Source of the DNA: Parcubacteria group bacterium Gr01-1014_72
Lineage (GTDB): Bacteria; Patescibacteriota; Minisyncoccia; Phycocordibacterales; VMFH01
Direction: 5' to 3'
Assembly: GCA_007375925.1 (NCBI GenBank)
Contig: VMFH01000022.1
Coordinates: 1-6,996, forward strand
Length of the DNA: 6,996 nucleotides
Numbering within the stretch: position 1 is the first letter of the stretch; every line of letters begins with the position of its first letter. Below the pieces are notes generated by a model. That model was not told the origin of the DNA, ran no database searches, and saw only the letters and a list, made by a program, of their open reading frames with translations. Both the position numbers and the translations under genes were made by a program. This document shows positions 5,939 through 6,996 of this stretch, piece after piece.

Positions 5939-5948
5939 TAGTATAGCA
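5939..5948 (-). promoter_or_regulatory. Extended -10 promoter for DUF6922/AbiEii pair, likely leaderless
   Basis: On the minus strand TGC TATACT A ends at 5939, with TATACT at 5945-5940. TG followed by one base before TATACT is an extended -10. Six bases after TATACT comes the ATG at 5933, so the A of the ATG is close to the expected +1. No clear -35 was seen, which is normal for extended -10 promoters. Confidence 0.6.
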
Positions 5949-6007
5949 TACTTTTGACTATTTTTCATCAGCCAAAGAGTCCTGGAAAAATTAAAAGAGC
6001 GGGAACG

Positions 6008-6043
6008 CCTGCGACCACATGTCGCACGCGGGTTTTTTCTTTT
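6008..6043 (+). terminator. Terminator-like hairpin with T-run in divergent region
   Basis: CCTGCG (6008-6013) pairs with CGCGGG (6027-6032) with one G-T wobble. TTTTTTCTTTT (6033-6043) follows at once. No gene on the plus strand reads directly into it, so it may insulate the ATPase promoter or simply be a structured spacer. A smaller alternative hairpin, GCGAC/GTCGC (6011-6015/6021-6025), competes with it. TTTTGCAAAA at 6040-6049 is a perfect palindrome at its end. Confidence 0.3.
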
Positions 6044-6083
6044 GCAAAAAACAAATGTGGGGATACATGCACGCACAAATACC

Positions 6084-6098
6084 GCTATACTAGAGGAA
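6084..6098 (+). promoter_or_regulatory. -10 promoter for the P-type ATPase, likely leaderless
   Basis: GCTATACTA (6084-6092) contains TATACT at 6086-6091, and the ATG follows at 6099 after seven bases. The AGAGGA in between (6092-6097) is too close to the ATG to act as a Shine-Dalgarno site. No convincing -35 was found. Confidence 0.55.
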
Positions 6099-6996
6099 AT
6101 GGAACGAGCGTGGTACGAAGGAACGACGGAGGAGCTTCTCAGGCGCCTCGCGACGAGCGAGCAGGGACTCACCGCTCCCGAGGCGGCGCGGCGATTGCGT
6201 GAGCAAGGCGAGAATATTCTTCCGGAAGCTCCGCAGGAGAGTGCCGCCGCAATTTTTTTGCGCCAATTCAAAAGCCCGCTCATCTACACGCTCTTTCTCG
6301 CGGCAGCGATTATTTTCACGCTCGGAGAGACGGCTGATGCCGCTATCATCCTCTTCGTTCTCATTTTCAATGCCGTGGTCGGCGCGGTGCAGGAAGGGCG
6401 CGCCGCGCACACCTTGCGCGCACTCAAAAACTTCGTTGCAACGAACGCGACGGTCGTGCGCGGCGAGCGGGAGTTGGTGATTCCCGACCGCGAGGTCGTT
6501 ACGGGCGACATCATCCTCCTCACCTCGGGCGACCGCGTGCCGGCCGACGCGCGCCTCATTGAGGCGAACGCGCTCACAACAGATGAAGCCGCGCTCACGG
6601 GAGAGTCCGAGCCGGTGGAGAAAACCGACGCCCCGCTCCCCGGCCGGCCCCGCCTCCCCGTTGAGACCGAGAACATTGTGTTCCGCGGGACGTATGTGCT
6701 CACCGGCGTCGCAAAGGCGCTCGTCGTCGCAACGGGCGAACAGACCGTCATCGGCAACATCTCAAAGGGAATCGCCGGCGTTGAGACGGAGGTACCGCTG
6801 CGCACCGACATCCGCAATCTCTCGCGCCTCATCGTCACCGCAGTCGGCATTATCGGGAGCTTCATCTTCATCGCGGGGCTCATCGCGGGAAAACCCGTCC
6901 GCGAGATGTTCACGACCGTCATCTCACTCGCGGTCTCCATTATTCCCGAAGGCCTCCCCATCGTACTCACCCTCGTCCTCGCCGTCGGCGTCTTCC
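6099..6996 (+). CDS. P2-type cation-transporting P-type ATPase, partial (N-terminal 299 codons)
   Basis: The N-terminal cation-ATPase domain (about residues 4-45, with WYEGTTEELLRRL and GLTAPEAARRLREQGEN) leads into membrane helices at about 59-77 and 80-98. The actuator domain follows (about 112-225) with TGES at 167-170, the loop that drives dephosphorylation. Helices at about 243-263 and 269-299 come next, the second carrying the ion-binding PEGLP at 283-287. This layout is that of P2 ATPases such as Ca2+-, Na+- or K+-type pumps. There is no CPC motif of heavy-metal P1B pumps. The phosphorylation Asp and nucleotide domain lie beyond the window, so the ion cannot be decided. The gene is divergent from the DUF6922/AbiEii pair and is the first gene of its transcript. 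Confidence 0.92.
   Translation, partial: MERAWYEGTTEELLRRLATSEQGLTAPEAARRLREQGENILPEAPQESAAAIFLRQFKSPLIYTLFLAAAIIFTLGETADAAIILFVLIFNAVVGAVQEGRAAHTLRALKNFVATNATVVRGERELVIPDREVVTGDIILLTSGDRVPADARLIEANALTTDEAALTGESEPVEKTDAPLPGRPRLPVETENIVFRGTYVLTGVAKALVVATGEQTVIGNISKGIAGVETEVPLRTDIRNLSRLIVTAVGIIGSFIFIAGLIAGKPVREMFTTVISLAVSIIPEGLPIVLTLVLAVGVF

Noticed and set aside
6284..6970. Minus-strand open frame of 228 codons
   Set aside because: It is antisense to the P-type ATPase, which has TGES and PEGLP; the protein is low-complexity Ser/Arg/Thr.

Overview
The window looks like chromosomal DNA from an ultra-small bacterium of the Patescibacteria/CPR type, most likely Parcubacteria-like. This is an inference. 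It rests on a small one-TM protein ending in spaced NPF/NPL motifs, a very large secreted cysteine-rich protein of unknown function, a DUF6922-like/AbiEii-like pair, and starts that lack Shine-Dalgarno sites and sit 6-7 nt after a -10 box. No rRNA, tRNA, CRISPR array or insertion sequence was seen.

Layout. (1) Positions 1-3084, minus strand: a two-gene unit. A small NPF-repeat membrane protein (3084-2815) is followed after 6 nt by a giant secreted protein that starts at 2808 and stays open through position 1 (936 codons, no stop). The giant protein has a signal peptide, a long helical region with cysteine pairs, an Ig-like segment, three Cys-Pro modules and a tandem repeat that runs out of the window. 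(2) Positions 3085-3374: a regulatory region between divergent genes. It holds a minus-strand promoter, a perfect DnaA-box 9-mer, a 14-bp perfect inverted repeat, two adjacent perfect palindromes and an AT-rich stretch. (3) Positions 3375-4985, plus strand: a DoxX-like membrane protein followed after 6 nt by a type II NADH dehydrogenase-like flavoprotein. The flavoprotein's family-like C-terminal tail is cut off by an in-frame TAG and continues 43 more sense codons to a TAA. (4) Positions 5005-5933, minus strand: a DUF6922-like small protein overlapping an AbiEii-like nucleotidyltransferase, a toxin-antitoxin-like pair. (5) Positions 5934-6098: a divergent promoter region. (6) From 6099, plus strand: the N-terminal 299 codons of a P2-type cation-transporting P-type ATPase, cut by the window end.

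How the parts fit. The left unit appears to build an envelope or cell-surface structure of unknown function. The DoxX/NDH-2 unit would carry out membrane-associated NAD(P)H oxidation, if the flavoprotein still works without its C-terminal tail. The ATPase moves cations. The same 9-mer, GCTATACTA, forms the -10 region of three separate promoters here. At two of them it lies directly in front of the ATG, which points to leaderless transcripts.

The best candidates for something new are the secreted Cys-repeat protein with its NPF partner, and the TAG-interrupted NDH-2.
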